A stretch of 64,000 nucleotides of DNA, taken from contig NZ_LR593886.1 of the NCBI RefSeq assembly GCF_901538265.1, forward strand, positions 4,051,738 to 4,115,737, given 5' to 3'. Within the stretch, counting starts at the first letter, position 1; each line of letters opens with the position of its first letter. Under the pieces are notes generated by a model that did not search any database, was not told the origin of the DNA, and worked only from the letters and a program-made list of their open reading frames with translations. Source of the DNA: Gemmata massiliana (GTDB lineage Bacteria > Planctomycetota > Planctomycetia > Gemmatales > Gemmataceae). The translations under genes and the position numbers were made by a program. This document shows, in pieces, positions 35,608-44,190 of the stretch.

Positions 35608-36012
35608 ATGACCGAGCGAGAGGCGGATGGCCTGCCGGCACTGTCAGAAGTCCAGATGGAGATTATGCATGCGGTCTGGGCCGGGGGCGAGGTGACGGTG
35701 ACCGATGTCTGGACCGCTGTGGCGGCCCGCCGGCCGGTCGCTCGGAACACGGTCCTGACACTCATGGACCGCCTCGTGACTAAGGGGTGGCTCACCCGCC
35801 GGGCGGACGGCCCGGCGTTCCGCTACGCGGCGGCGGTTTCGCGGGCGACGGCACTCGGCGGGGCGGTGCGGCGGCTCGTCGATTCGGCGTTCGCCGGATC
35901 GGCGGACGCCCTCGTGCTGGCGCTGATCGAAGGTCGCGGCGTCACCGACGACGAGGCCCACCGTATCCGCCAGCTCATCGACGCGGCCCGCAAGACGGGG
36001 GACAAGTCGTGA
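35608..36012 (+). CDS. blaI: BlaI/MecI-family transcriptional repressor
   Basis: A 134-residue winged-helix repressor. The N-terminal domain shows the BlaI order: 'LSEVQMEIMHAVWAGGEVTV', recognition segment 'ARRPVARNTVLTLMDRLVTK', and wing 'GWLTRRADGPAFRYAA'. The C-terminal helices for dimerisation follow ('GAVRRLVDSAFAGSADALVL', 'DEAHRIRQLIDAARK'). ATG 35608 has AGGGAGG at the right distance, and an operator-like dyad sits just upstream. Its stop overlaps the GTG of the partner sensor (GTGA). Repression is presumably lifted when the M56 protease partner signals, as in BlaR1/MecR1, although the ligand need not be a beta-lactam. Confidence 0.92.
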   Translation: MTEREADGLPALSEVQMEIMHAVWAGGEVTVTDVWTAVAARRPVARNTVLTLMDRLVTKGWLTRRADGPAFRYAAAVSRATALGGAVRRLVDSAFAGSADALVLALIEGRGVTDDEAHRIRQLIDAARKTGDKS

Positions 36013-39000
36013 CCGCACTCGCCCGCCTGTACCCCGGTGATCCGGCCCTCGCCGTAGCCGCGACCGTCGCACTTGCGGTGGCCTTACTGGTAACCGTCGC
36101 CGCCGTGGCAGAGGGGGTATTCGCCCGTCACCGCCCCGCCCTGCGGAGCACGATCTGGAGGGTGGCGCTCCTCGGTGTGATCCTGGCGCCTGCCGCGGCC
36201 GCCGTCCGACCGCACTGGCCCTGGCACGTCGCGGTGCTACCAGCGTTGTCGGCAGAGCCACCGGTTCTGCCCGCGGAACCGGTCCCGCTCCCGTCGGAGC
36301 CCGTGCCGGTTGTAGTTCAGCCGCCTGTTTCGACGGCGCCCCTGGAGCTCCCGGCAGCCGCTCCTCCGGCGTGGAGCGTCGAACCGGAGCCGCCGGTCGC
36401 GGACCCGTGGCACGTTCTCGGAGGCGCGGCGGTCGTGGTCTGGGCCGCGGGTGCCGCGTTCGGGCTGTTGCGGCTGGTCGTCGGGATGTGGAGGCTGCGC
36501 GGCCTGCACCGCCGGTCGGCCCCGCTCGGCGCCGAGTGGGCCGAGGTGGTAGAGGACGTTGCTCGGTCGCTCGGGACGTCCCGGGCTATAGACGTCCGGC
36601 TGTCGCCCGACGTCTACAGCCCGGTGGTTGCGGGGGCGCTGGCCCCGACCGTCTACCTTCCGGCCACGCTGGCCGCGTGCTGCGACGCCCGCCAGGTGCG
36701 GGACGTACTGCTCCACGAGTGCGCCCACGTTGTCCGTCGCGACCCGCTCGTGCGGCTCGTCCAGTGCCTCGCCGCTGCCGTTTACTGGCCGCACCCGGCC
36801 GTTTACGCCCTGAACCGCCGGCTCGACCTGGCCTGCGAAGACGCCTGCGACAACGCCGCCCTCGCCGGGACCGACCCGGCCGACTATGCCGAGACGCTCC
36901 TGGCGGTCACCCGCTTCTGTTACCCCGTCCCCCACACCCACGAGTACCTGACAATGGTCCCGAAACGGACGAGCTTGGAGGCCCGCGTCGGGCGGTTGCT
37001 CGGCGGTCAGCGCGATCCGGTCACCCGGACGCCGACCCGACAGCGGGCCGGCCTCATGGCGGTGCTGGCGCTCGCGCTGCTGGCGATACCGTCCGCCGAG
37101 TGGCGGGCCGCGGCGGACGCCACGGACGGAACGCCGGCCGAGCGGCCCCGCCCGGACGAACCGGTCGAGCCGTCCAAGCTCAGAGAGATTACCGGCCGCG
37201 TGGTCGGCGCCGACGGCAAGCCGGTGGCCGGTGCCGACGTGCGGCTGCGGGCGGCGGACGACACCTCCGTTCCGTACCGCACGCTCCGGGTCGCCTCGGA
37301 CGCGGCCGGCCGGTACGTCTTTCGCGACGTCCGCCCCGGCGCGTACCGCCTGTGGGCGCTGGCCGGCGACACGGCGTCCCGCGACAAGTTGGGCCGGGCC
37401 GAGGCCGTAACGGTCCCGGTCGGTGGCGGGGCCAGCCCGCCGGACCTGCGAATGCGACCGGGCGTCGCCCTGCGGGTGCGGGTCGTGTCCGACGCCGACG
37501 GCAAGCCACTGGTCGGTGCCCGTGTCCGCCTGACCTGGACGGATACCGAGCGCGACCACCTCACGGGGGCCGGCGGTGACGTGCAACTGCAGGCGCTGAC
37601 GCGCGAGACCTGGACGGTGGAGGCGGGTGCGAAGCGGCACGGCGGGGTGACTCTGGCCGTGGACCTGTCCAACGGCCGAGACGCTGCGGTCGAACTGCGG
37701 CTCCCGCCCGGGTCCGCGGTCGCGGGCGTGGTCCACGGTCCGGACGGCAAGCCGGTCCCCGGCGTCGGCCTGAGCGCCTTTCGGGCGACCTCTGAGGGGG
37801 GCCAGCTCGCCTACACCGAGAGCGACGCGAACGGCCGGTACCGCCTCGATTACTTGCCGCTCGGCGACCTGCAACTTTACGTGGGCAAGCGCGGGTACGT
37901 GCGCGAGTACAAACCCTTCCGCCTCACGGCGGCCGCCGACCCGGTGCCGCTGGACGTGGCCGTCACCCCTCGGCCCCACGGCGGGGCGGCCCGGATGACG
38001 GTTACGGACGCCGCGGGTAAGCCCGTGCCCGGGGCGGTGGCCCGCAACCACGGCCGGTTTTCCGACGACGTCCGCATCGCCACCGCTGGGGCGGACGGCG
38101 TGCTCCTGCTGGACGACGTGTTCGAGGAGTTGGCCGGGCACGAGGCGGTGGTGCGCGCCAAGGGGTTCGCCCCGCGAGTGGTGCGATTTCAACCCGGTCC
38201 AAAGGCGACCCCGGCCGAGGTGGCCGTGCGACTCGACCCGGGGCACGCCGTCCGCGGCCGTGTCGTCGATACGGCCGGCAAGCCGGTCAAGGGTGCCTAC
38301 GTCCGCTCCGGGCGCGGGGGCTTACTCGGCGACACCGGCTGTGAGGAGCGCACGGACCGGGACGGCCACTTCGCCTTCGATTCCCTCCCGGCCGACCCGA
38401 CGTTCAGCGTCTCGGCCGAGGGGTATTCGGAACTGGCCGGTCAAAAGTTCCCGCTCGACGGTCGGGACCGGGTCGTGGTCACCCTCAAGCCCGCGGCAGC
38501 GGTTCGGGGCCGCGTCCTCGACGCCGGGACCGGCAAACCGATCCCGGACTTCACGGTGTCGCTCACCTTCTCCCCTGACCGCCGGCCGACCGACCCGATC
38601 ACCGGCATATTGGGGAGCCTCACCGACCCGGGGCAGACGTTTGCCGCGGCGGACGGCCGGTTCGCCGTAAGTCCCCTGGCGGCCGGGATGCCGTTCCAGG
38701 CGACCGTCACCGCCGCCGGCTACCGCCGCGGGGTGGTACGGCGCGTGGAGGCCCGCCCGGGCGGCGAGGGGGGCGAAGCCGAAATCCGCCTCAAACGGGA
38801 GGACCCGGCGTCGCTGTTGGAGGTGGGCGGCAAGCTGCTCGATCACACGGGCCGCGGTGTCGCCGGGGTCGAGGTGCGGCTGATCGCTACGGAGGGGCAA
38901 CGGCCCCGCGACAGTGCTTTCCCGTTCAACTGGGAGATGGTCGAAACCGGCCAAATCGGGCAGGTGGCGGAGGTGCTCCAGTTCCAGCGAGCCACGACTG

Positions 39001-39440
39001 GCCCCGGCGGGGAGTTCCGGTTCCGGGGCGTGCCGCCCGGGGACGAGTTAGAGCTGGTCCACTGGGGCGGGGGCACCCCACCGGGCCGCCTCCGCGGTCT
39101 GGAGAACCGGGCGGCGGCGGAGCGCACCGCTCTGGCGGTCCGCACGCCCGCGCCGGCGAGTGTCCGCGGTACGATCGACCGGGCGGCGTACCCCGACATT
39201 GGCCGCGTGTTGCTGAGCGGGAATGACCGTTTCTTAACACTGAAGTTGGCGGCCGACGGCAAGAGTTTCTCCGCCGAGGGGCTGGCGGCGGGCCAGTACG
39301 AGGTGCAGGTGTACGGCACGTCGCGGCGCGTGGGCGACCGCGGCGCCTCCACGTCCGACGTCATCGCCCGTAGGCCCGTGACCTTGATCGCCGGAGAGGC
39401 CACGGGTGCGGATGTCGGCGAGGCCGAGCGGCAGAAGTAA
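36009..39440 (+). CDS. BlaR1/M56-type sensor protease with long carboxypeptidase-regulatory tail
   Basis: A 1143-residue membrane protein starting at GTG 36009, coupled to blaI. It has N-terminal transmembrane helices ('LAVAATVALAVALLVTVAAV', 'IWRVALLGVILAPAAAA', 'VLGGAAVVVWAAGAAFGLLR') and the M56 metalloprotease with 'LLHECAHVVRRDP' (HExxH zinc site) and 'CEDACDNAAL' with the third ligand. A last hydrophobic stretch lies near residue 350. In place of a penicillin-binding domain, the rest (about 390-1143) is a chain of carboxypeptidase-regulatory-like beta modules, each opening as in 'ITGRVVGADGKPVAGADVRL' or 'VRGRVVDTAGKPVKGAYVRS'. The sensed molecule is therefore probably a surface polymer or protein, which is inference. 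Confidence 0.9.
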   Translation: MTALARLYPGDPALAVAATVALAVALLVTVAAVAEGVFARHRPALRSTIWRVALLGVILAPAAAAVRPHWPWHVAVLPALSAEPPVLPAEPVPLPSEPVPVVVQPPVSTAPLELPAAAPPAWSVEPEPPVADPWHVLGGAAVVVWAAGAAFGLLRLVVGMWRLRGLHRRSAPLGAEWAEVVEDVARSLGTSRAIDVRLSPDVYSPVVAGALAPTVYLPATLAACCDARQVRDVLLHECAHVVRRDPLVRLVQCLAAAVYWPHPAVYALNRRLDLACEDACDNAALAGTDPADYAETLLAVTRFCYPVPHTHEYLTMVPKRTSLEARVGRLLGGQRDPVTRTPTRQRAGLMAVLALALLAIPSAEWRAAADATDGTPAERPRPDEPVEPSKLREITGRVVGADGKPVAGADVRLRAADDTSVPYRTLRVASDAAGRYVFRDVRPGAYRLWALAGDTASRDKLGRAEAVTVPVGGGASPPDLRMRPGVALRVRVVSDADGKPLVGARVRLTWTDTERDHLTGAGGDVQLQALTRETWTVEAGAKRHGGVTLAVDLSNGRDAAVELRLPPGSAVAGVVHGPDGKPVPGVGLSAFRATSEGGQLAYTESDANGRYRLDYLPLGDLQLYVGKRGYVREYKPFRLTAAADPVPLDVAVTPRPHGGAARMTVTDAAGKPVPGAVARNHGRFSDDVRIATAGADGVLLLDDVFEELAGHEAVVRAKGFAPRVVRFQPGPKATPAEVAVRLDPGHAVRGRVVDTAGKPVKGAYVRSGRGGLLGDTGCEERTDRDGHFAFDSLPADPTFSVSAEGYSELAGQKFPLDGRDRVVVTLKPAAAVRGRVLDAGTGKPIPDFTVSLTFSPDRRPTDPITGILGSLTDPGQTFAAADGRFAVSPLAAGMPFQATVTAAGYRRGVVRRVEARPGGEGGEAEIRLKREDPASLLEVGGKLLDHTGRGVAGVEVRLIATEGQRPRDSAFPFNWEMVETGQIGQVAEVLQFQRATTGPGGEFRFRGVPPGDELELVHWGGGTPPGRLRGLENRAAAERTALAVRTPAPASVRGTIDRAAYPDIGRVLLSGNDRFLTLKLAADGKSFSAEGLAAGQYEVQVYGTSRRVGDRGASTSDVIARRPVTLIAGEATGADVGEAERQK

Positions 39441-39568
39441 GCCGAGGCACGGGCGGCCTCGCGAGCGACAGGCGGAGAAGGAGGAACCCGGGGTCGCAAG
39501 CAGGAAGACCAGGGGTTCGCGAGGCTACCCCGGCAACGCCTTGCCATCTTTGAAAGTAATCTGTGTGA

Positions 39569-39618
39569 CCACGAATGAGAGGTTAGCGCGCCCGGGCGCG
39601 CTAACCTCTCATTCGTGG
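39569..39618. repeat. Perfect 50-bp palindrome
   Basis: The two 25-base halves, meeting between 39593 and 39594, are exactly complementary without a loop (half begins CCACGAATGAGAGGTTAGCG). It lies 128 bases after blaR stops. There is no T-tract on either side, so it is not a standard terminator. Exact symmetry of this length is rare and suggests a recently amplified repeat or a protein target. Confidence 0.9.
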
Positions 39619-39801
39619 CCGCGTGGCAACCGATCACCAGTGGCCCTTGCGAGCGGAGCAGCGCCGCCATCCCCGGCAACGCGAACACGACACCACAGAG
39701 ACACCTATCTCCGTGACCAAAGGATACAATTGAGCAGTCGCTCACCACCATATTTAAGTAGCGAGAACTCCTGCCCGCGCGCACACCATAGAGATTGTTA
39801 C

Positions 39802-40029
39802 GTGAACACTTCCCGGCCTAAGCTCACGCCCAAACAGGAGCGCATCTTCCGGTTCATGGCCGACTACTTCCCGAAGCACCAAGCGATACTCCGAAACCGA
39901 GAGCCGGAGCGGCCTGAGCTCGCTCCTTCACCGTCGCGCAAAAAACGACCGGCCGCGGGTTCTCCACACTGTCGCCCATTCAGTGTGGGGCTCGCGGCCG
40001 GTCTCACGAAACTATTGCACGCGTCTACT
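39802..40029 (+). CDS. Possible LexA-like N-terminal fragment
   Basis: From GTG 39802 a frame reads '[20 protein letters not shown]', '[20 protein letters not shown]', then loses any family look and passes through the opposite-strand terminator. '[12 protein letters not shown]' resembles the first helix of LexA ('LTxRQxEVxxxI'). No wing or serine-protease domain follows. It may be a truncated regulator or a chance match; the end given is arbitrary within an open frame that reaches 40158. Confidence 0.25.
39940..40003 (-). terminator. Rho-independent terminator of the DUF1328 gene
   Basis: An 11-bp stem (GACCGGCCGCG, 39947-39957 with 39993-40003) encloses a second 7-bp stem, and on the minus strand is followed by CGTTTTTT. 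It lies 22 bases beyond the stop at 40025. Confidence 0.85.
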
Positions 40030-40195
40030 CGATGCTCGGTCCCCGACGCCCAAAAATCAGCGAAGCCACGGCCAGAATCAGGAACAGGACCAGTAGAATC
40101 CGCGCGATCCCCTCGGACTCGGCGGCAATTCCCCCGAACCCGAACACGGCCGCAATGATCGCCACGATAAAAAACACGATGGCCATGCGTAACAT
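40025..40195 (-). CDS. DUF1328 small membrane protein
   Basis: A 56-residue inner-membrane protein with two transmembrane helices: '[20 protein letters not shown]' and '[20 protein letters not shown]'. This is the full DUF1328 (YtjA-type) architecture and length. Start ATG 40195 matches the family's 'ML+.Al.F' opening and is preceded by GAGGCG; an in-frame upstream ATG at 40243 would add unrelated residues. The biological role of the family is not established, though members are often stress-associated. Monocistronic with its own terminator. Confidence 0.9.
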   Translation of the reverse strand: MLRMAIVFFIVAIIAAVFGFGGIAAESEGIARILLVLFLILAVASLIFGRRGPSIE

Positions 40196-40350
40196 GATCG
40201 CCTCGTCCGCGGAAAAGTGCAGTCGGACAGAACCAATCGGCATGTTGCACTTTCAGGGCCAATAGTATGTCACGCCGCTTCGAGGCACTCGGACCGTCGT
40301 TCTTCAGTGAATTCTGCACCGGGTTCGCGTCAGGTATCTGGATCCACTCA

Positions 40351-41280
40351 CTGACTGTCCCATAGGGGTATTACGAGCTCTTTCGGTAGCGGAACGGTGC
40401 CTCGTCGTTGGTCGGGTGGAGGCGACGGAGCATGAGTCGGATCATGGCCAGCCGGACCATCGCCTCGCTCGACCGAATCGTCTTCTCCCGATCGACCGTC
40501 AGCCGCCGGCATCGCTTCAGCCAGGCGAACGTCCGTTCCACCACCCACCGCTTCGGCAACTTGACCCAGCCCGTCTCGCCATCGGGCCGGCGGACCACCT
40601 CGATCTCGTATCCCGCGTGCTGGGCGACCCAGGCGTACAGGCCGTGGTTGTGGTACTTGCTGTCCGCCCACAGCCGCCGCAGCCGGGGGAAGCCCTCGCC
40701 GGTGATCTTCGCCAGCACCGCCGGGGCACGAGTCCCGTCATCGTCGCTGGCGGCCGTGACCGCTACCGCCACGAGTAACCCGAGCGTGTCCACCACCACG
40801 TGTCGTTTCCGGCCGTTCACCTTCTTGTGGGCGTCGTACCCGCGTGCCTCTCCACCCTCACTGGCCGGGACCGACTGGGTGTCGATGCTCCCGGCCGAGG
40901 GCGTCGGCTCGCGGCCGCCGTGTCGGCGGACCTTCTCCCGCAGGGCGTCGTGAATCGCGTCGAGCGTGCCGTTGTGCCGCCACTCGTCGAAGTACCGCCA
41001 GGTGGTACTCTTGGGCGGGAACTCCTTCGGCAGGAACCGCCACGGGCACCCGGTCCGCAACAGGTAGAAGACGCCGTCGAGGACGTCGCGGGTCGAGGTC
41101 GTGCGAGGCCGCCCGCCCGGGTACACCGGGATGAGCGGCTCGACCAGGGCCCACTGCTCGTCGGTCACGTCACTCGGGTAACGCTGAGTTCGCATCCCCA
41201 TCCTACGGGACGGAGAGCGGCACCCGGATTCGCTGGCCGGCAAACAGGTTACTGCAAATCACCACATACGGGACAGTCAG
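40351..41280 (-). mobile_element. Intact IS5-family insertion sequence
   Basis: The ends are CTGACTGTCCCATA (left) and the complement of CTGACTGTCCCGTA (right), flanked by the 3-bp duplication TCA at 40348-40350 and 41281-41283, the T-N-A target of the IS427/ISL2-type branch. The unit is 930 bp with a single open transposase gene, so it may be active and recent. Confidence 0.9.
40371..41195 (-). CDS. IS5-family transposase
   Basis: An uninterrupted DDE transposase of 274 residues. The N-terminus is typical ('MRTQRYPSDVTDEQWALVEP', 'LIPVYPGGRPRTTSTRDVLD', 'GVFYLLRTGCPWRFLPKEFP'). Catalytic residues: Asp in 'TPSAGSIDTQSVPA', Asp in 'LRRLWADSKYHNHGL', and Glu in 'LPKRWVVERTFAWLKRCRRL' (the Y/W-R-x3-E-K-x6-K type C1 signature). 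Start ATG 41195 is within 90 bases of the right inverted repeat; ATG 41201 is possible. Unlike most transposases here it has no break, which suits the intact element ends. Confidence 0.93.
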   Translation of the reverse strand: MRTQRYPSDVTDEQWALVEPLIPVYPGGRPRTTSTRDVLDGVFYLLRTGCPWRFLPKEFPPKSTTWRYFDEWRHNGTLDAIHDALREKVRRHGGREPTPSAGSIDTQSVPASEGGEARGYDAHKKVNGRKRHVVVDTLGLLVAVAVTAASDDDGTRAPAVLAKITGEGFPRLRRLWADSKYHNHGLYAWVAQHAGYEIEVVRRPDGETGWVKLPKRWVVERTFAWLKRCRRLTVDREKTIRSSEAMVRLAMIRLMLRRLHPTNDEAPFRYRKSS

Positions 41281-41486
41281 TCAGTGGGAAATGGCACCAA
41301 GAGCGCATCCACCTCACGCTCGGGTGAGCGTCGCGAGTCTGCGATGTTTGTCCGAAACTCGGCGCGAGGATTGCAGTTTCTTGTTGCAGCGGGGTGACCG
41401 TTACCGAGTGAATGGGCGACACTCGAGTGCGGGCACCCCGCTTTTTTCACATCTCTGGGCGCCCGCCCGTCAGAACGGAGCACCTC

Positions 41487-41705
41487 ATGACCCGGTTGCT
41501 CGCTACCCTCACGCTCCTTGTCACCGTCTGTACGACCGCGGCGGACGATACGAAGGACGACCCGAAGAGCAATAATGCGAACGCGATCCTCGGGCGCTGG
41601 AAGGTGGTCGAGCCGCCCGAGAAATTCAAGAAGGACTTCCGCCAGTTGTCCAAGTTCGGGGTCCACCTGTCTTCCCAGGTCAGGCGGACATGTGGCTGTT
41701 TGTGA
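41487..41705 (+). CDS. Small secreted protein, probably truncated
   Basis: ATG 41487 begins a signal peptide ('MTRLLATLTLLVTVCTTAAD') followed by 'AILGRWKVVEPPEKFKKDFR'. The 'GRWKVV' opening after a short linker is how many planctomycete TIGR03067-type exported domains start, but these run about 100 residues more. The frame stops after 'LSSQVRRTCGCL', which looks like foreign sequence. So this is probably the N-terminal stub of a secreted domain protein disrupted by later rearrangement between the IS5 element and the GHKL gene. Confidence 0.5.
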   Translation: MTRLLATLTLLVTVCTTAADDTKDDPKSNNANAILGRWKVVEPPEKFKKDFRQLSKFGVHLSSQVRRTCGCL

Positions 41706-41798
41706 TGGGCGTCACTGAGTTACTGCCCATTGTTTGGGTAGCGATGGGGAGACGGGTGCAGTCTCTCGCAAACAAAGAAGCAGTGTCTGTAACCGCCA

Positions 41799-43841
41799 AT
41801 GCCCCGCTTGACCGTGATTGAAAACCCGCCGAAGATTGGCATCTCACCAGCCCTGAACCATCGAGCCCATACGATGCACCCCGAACAATCGTTCGAGCAT
41901 GTACTCAGGGAAATTTCGGTCAACCGTGCCGATCCTTGCGAACTGATTCGCGAACTGATCTCGAACTCCTACGATGCAGGGGCGAGGAACGTGTACATTT
42001 CCCCCCTTTATCAACACCGCGGACTTCTGTACTTCGATGACGGCTGTGGGCTGTCCCAAACGGAAGCCGACAAGACGCGCGGCGTCCTGCCATACGTTGC
42101 GTTCTTTTCGATCGGCAAGGGTACGAAAACGGCGGGCAGCCAAATTGGGTACAAGTGCCAAGGGGCAAAGCTCTGCTTCGCCGCCAAGCGGTTCTCGCTC
42201 ATTACCCGATGCCGCGGCGAGGCGGCGTGGAGATGGAAAAGCATCGACAATCCGAAATCCACGCTGAATGAGAAATACGATATTAGTCCAGCTGAAACCA
42301 CCATGCCCTGGCAAACGTTGGCCGACAATATTTTGAAGGACGCGGACAACCTGACCCAACCGCTCCTCGAGCACTTTGCTGAGCCGTTCTTTCGAGGCTC
42401 TTTTCTCACCGGGCTGATGATCGTCATCCAGGACTTTGAGGTGGACGACTTCGAGAAATACTTCTCTCTCTCCAATCCACATTCGTACTTACTGGAGTAT
42501 GTGAAGCACTACACCGCTCATGCAGACGTGCGGCGCATCAGTAGCGAGCCGCACGGATTCCGCGATGCTGACGTGTTAATGCTTCAGGAGCACATAGCCT
42601 CAGCTCCAGTTTCTTTGCGTCTGTGGGTATCTGTAGATAAGCCCAGATTCGAGGTGGTAAGTGCGGGATGGCCGTATCTCGCGAAGCCAAAGGCTGGTTC
42701 GCCATACAGTGCTGCCAAATCACCCGAAGAAGTACCCCGCTTGCGTGATGGCACCTTCCATGCCCGCCACGCCGAGAGCTTCCGTCATGAGGGCCGCCTG
42801 TACAACCTAATTCTCGCAATCGATGGCAAGAGGCGTGCTTTGGACGAATACACCAACCTTAGCCGTCAGAACGCGACTCGGAGCGGAGTGAGCTTTTCGG
42901 ACCAACGCGGACTGATTTTGAGCTGTCTAGGCGTGCGCGTGTGTCAGTACAATCAGTTCTTCGATCACGCCGGTTTGGGCACGTGGCAAGATCTCAACAA
43001 GGCAATCGAACACTTTACGTTCTTCATCGACGGCCCTCTCGACCTAGTAACCAATCGCAACTACCCAGCACAGACGACGTTGACGCTTCTTCGGGACGCG
43101 AAATTTGTTGCCAAAGTCGTTGCTTTTCTGGATCGGGCAGCAAGCGACGCTAAGGGGACCGTGCTAAAAGAGCTTCTCAACCGGGTGAAACGGGAAGCTA
43201 CAGCTCACAAGGAAGAGGAGTACGTTGCCCAGACGCTCGCGCTTAAGACCGGTCTTGCTGCCCGCGCTCAGTTCTGTGCCGCTGTCCCCGATTGTACCCC
43301 ACTGTCAACTCGATGGTTCGTCGAGCCATCCCCCGGCGAGGAGCACTTTGTCGGTGCGCTCTACACGATGTTCGCTTCCGTTGTCGGAGCTAGCCATGCG
43401 CTTCAGAGCTACTGGACTCGTCCGTTGACCTTTAAGGCCCGCGGCATTGACGCGCTGGCTTGCGGCGACGAGGGAAGTTTCGTTGATCCTAAATCGACAT
43501 TGTGCATCGAGTACAAGTACAGTTTCACCTCCGACAACGAGTACAACCACCCGCTCACCGTGACGGACCGTATTGTCTGTTGGCACCTCGACGATCTACA
43601 AGAGGGCCTCACGGTTCAGGATTCATTCGGCTATCGGGCGAACGTTGGGAAAGCTATCGCGGCCGACGGAAAGAAAATCGGGGTCGAGCTCAACGACATT
43701 CGACACACGACTGGCGGCCGCGAGCGGGACAAGATAATCCCGGTCGTGTCGCTTCGGAATCTGTTAACGGCCTCGTTCGACGTTAAGTGGCGGCCACCAG
43801 TTATGGCACCGGACCCGGCGAAGAAAAAGAAGGCGAAGTAA
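41799..43841 (+). CDS. GHKL ATPase with probable PD-(D/E)xK nuclease end
   Basis: A 680-residue soluble protein with an N-terminal Bergerat (GHKL) ATP-binding fold: N box 'ELIRELISNSYDAGA' (Glu52, Asn56, Asp59), G1 box 'YFDDGCGLS' (80-84) and G2 box 'SQIGYKCQGAKLCFAA' (115-129), the last like MORC-type ATPases. The middle (about 230-430) is unassigned. Near the C-terminus 'RGIDALAC' (Asp551) and 'LCIEYKYSF' (Glu571, Lys573) have the spacing of a PD-(D/E)xK nuclease core, and the end is a lysine tail. An ATPase with a nuclease in one chain, GC lower than neighbours and a position beside an IS element all suggest a defence gene. No partner gene is adjacent on the same strand. ATP binding is near certain; the nuclease call is moderate. 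Confidence 0.75.
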   Translation: MPRLTVIENPPKIGISPALNHRAHTMHPEQSFEHVLREISVNRADPCELIRELISNSYDAGARNVYISPLYQHRGLLYFDDGCGLSQTEADKTRGVLPYVAFFSIGKGTKTAGSQIGYKCQGAKLCFAAKRFSLITRCRGEAAWRWKSIDNPKSTLNEKYDISPAETTMPWQTLADNILKDADNLTQPLLEHFAEPFFRGSFLTGLMIVIQDFEVDDFEKYFSLSNPHSYLLEYVKHYTAHADVRRISSEPHGFRDADVLMLQEHIASAPVSLRLWVSVDKPRFEVVSAGWPYLAKPKAGSPYSAAKSPEEVPRLRDGTFHARHAESFRHEGRLYNLILAIDGKRRALDEYTNLSRQNATRSGVSFSDQRGLILSCLGVRVCQYNQFFDHAGLGTWQDLNKAIEHFTFFIDGPLDLVTNRNYPAQTTLTLLRDAKFVAKVVAFLDRAASDAKGTVLKELLNRVKREATAHKEEEYVAQTLALKTGLAARAQFCAAVPDCTPLSTRWFVEPSPGEEHFVGALYTMFASVVGASHALQSYWTRPLTFKARGIDALACGDEGSFVDPKSTLCIEYKYSFTSDNEYNHPLTVTDRIVCWHLDDLQEGLTVQDSFGYRANVGKAIAADGKKIGVELNDIRHTTGGRERDKIIPVVSLRNLLTASFDVKWRPPVMAPDPAKKKKAK

Positions 43842-43890
43842 TTTCGCTAGCGAACGCACGGAGGCTAGAGCCATCGCACTTCAAAAACCA

Positions 43891-44190
43891 TCAATATAAA
43901 CAAATAATATTAAATTTAAATAAATATAAAATTGAAATGATGTCGCCGGATGGCGTGGACCTTTCGGGCGGATCCAAGACCCAAGTGGTGAGGATTACTG
44001 GATTTGTTTGAGCGATAATCTCAGCCCGAATCGCCAACTCGTCTGCCTGTGTGACTAGCGACATTCCAGAGAGTTTCCGCCGTACCGTCGAAGGGTTCCA
44101 CCCAAGCAAACGGGCGAGCTTGGTTTGCTCGCCCGTGCCACGTTCAACATTGAGTAAGTCGCAGGTTTTGCGCAGCTCGCCCGGCGTCAT
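43891..44190 (-). CDS. Small HTH protein coupled to rsr
   Basis: A 99-residue protein whose ATG 44190 overlaps the rsr stop (ATGA), so it is co-translated with the Ro60 gene. It begins 'MTPGELRKTCDLLNVERGTG' and contains a helix-turn-helix 'EQTKLARLLGWNPSTVRRKL' followed by 'SGMSLVTQADELAIRAEIIA', similar to XRE/Cro-type or transposon repressor folds. The C-terminus is AT-rich ('ISILYLFKFNIICLY'), coming from the low-GC convergent spacer, so the natural end may be earlier. It may regulate the rsr/Y RNA locus. Convergent with the GHKL gene. Confidence 0.65.
   Translation of the reverse strand: MTPGELRKTCDLLNVERGTGEQTKLARLLGWNPSTVRRKLSGMSLVTQADELAIRAEIIAQTNPVILTTWVLDPPERSTPSGDIISILYLFKFNIICLY

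Noticed and set aside
39802-40158. A complete LexA-type repressor
   Set aside because: Only the first helix resembles LexA; no wing or serine protease part follows and the frame crosses a clear opposite-strand terminator.
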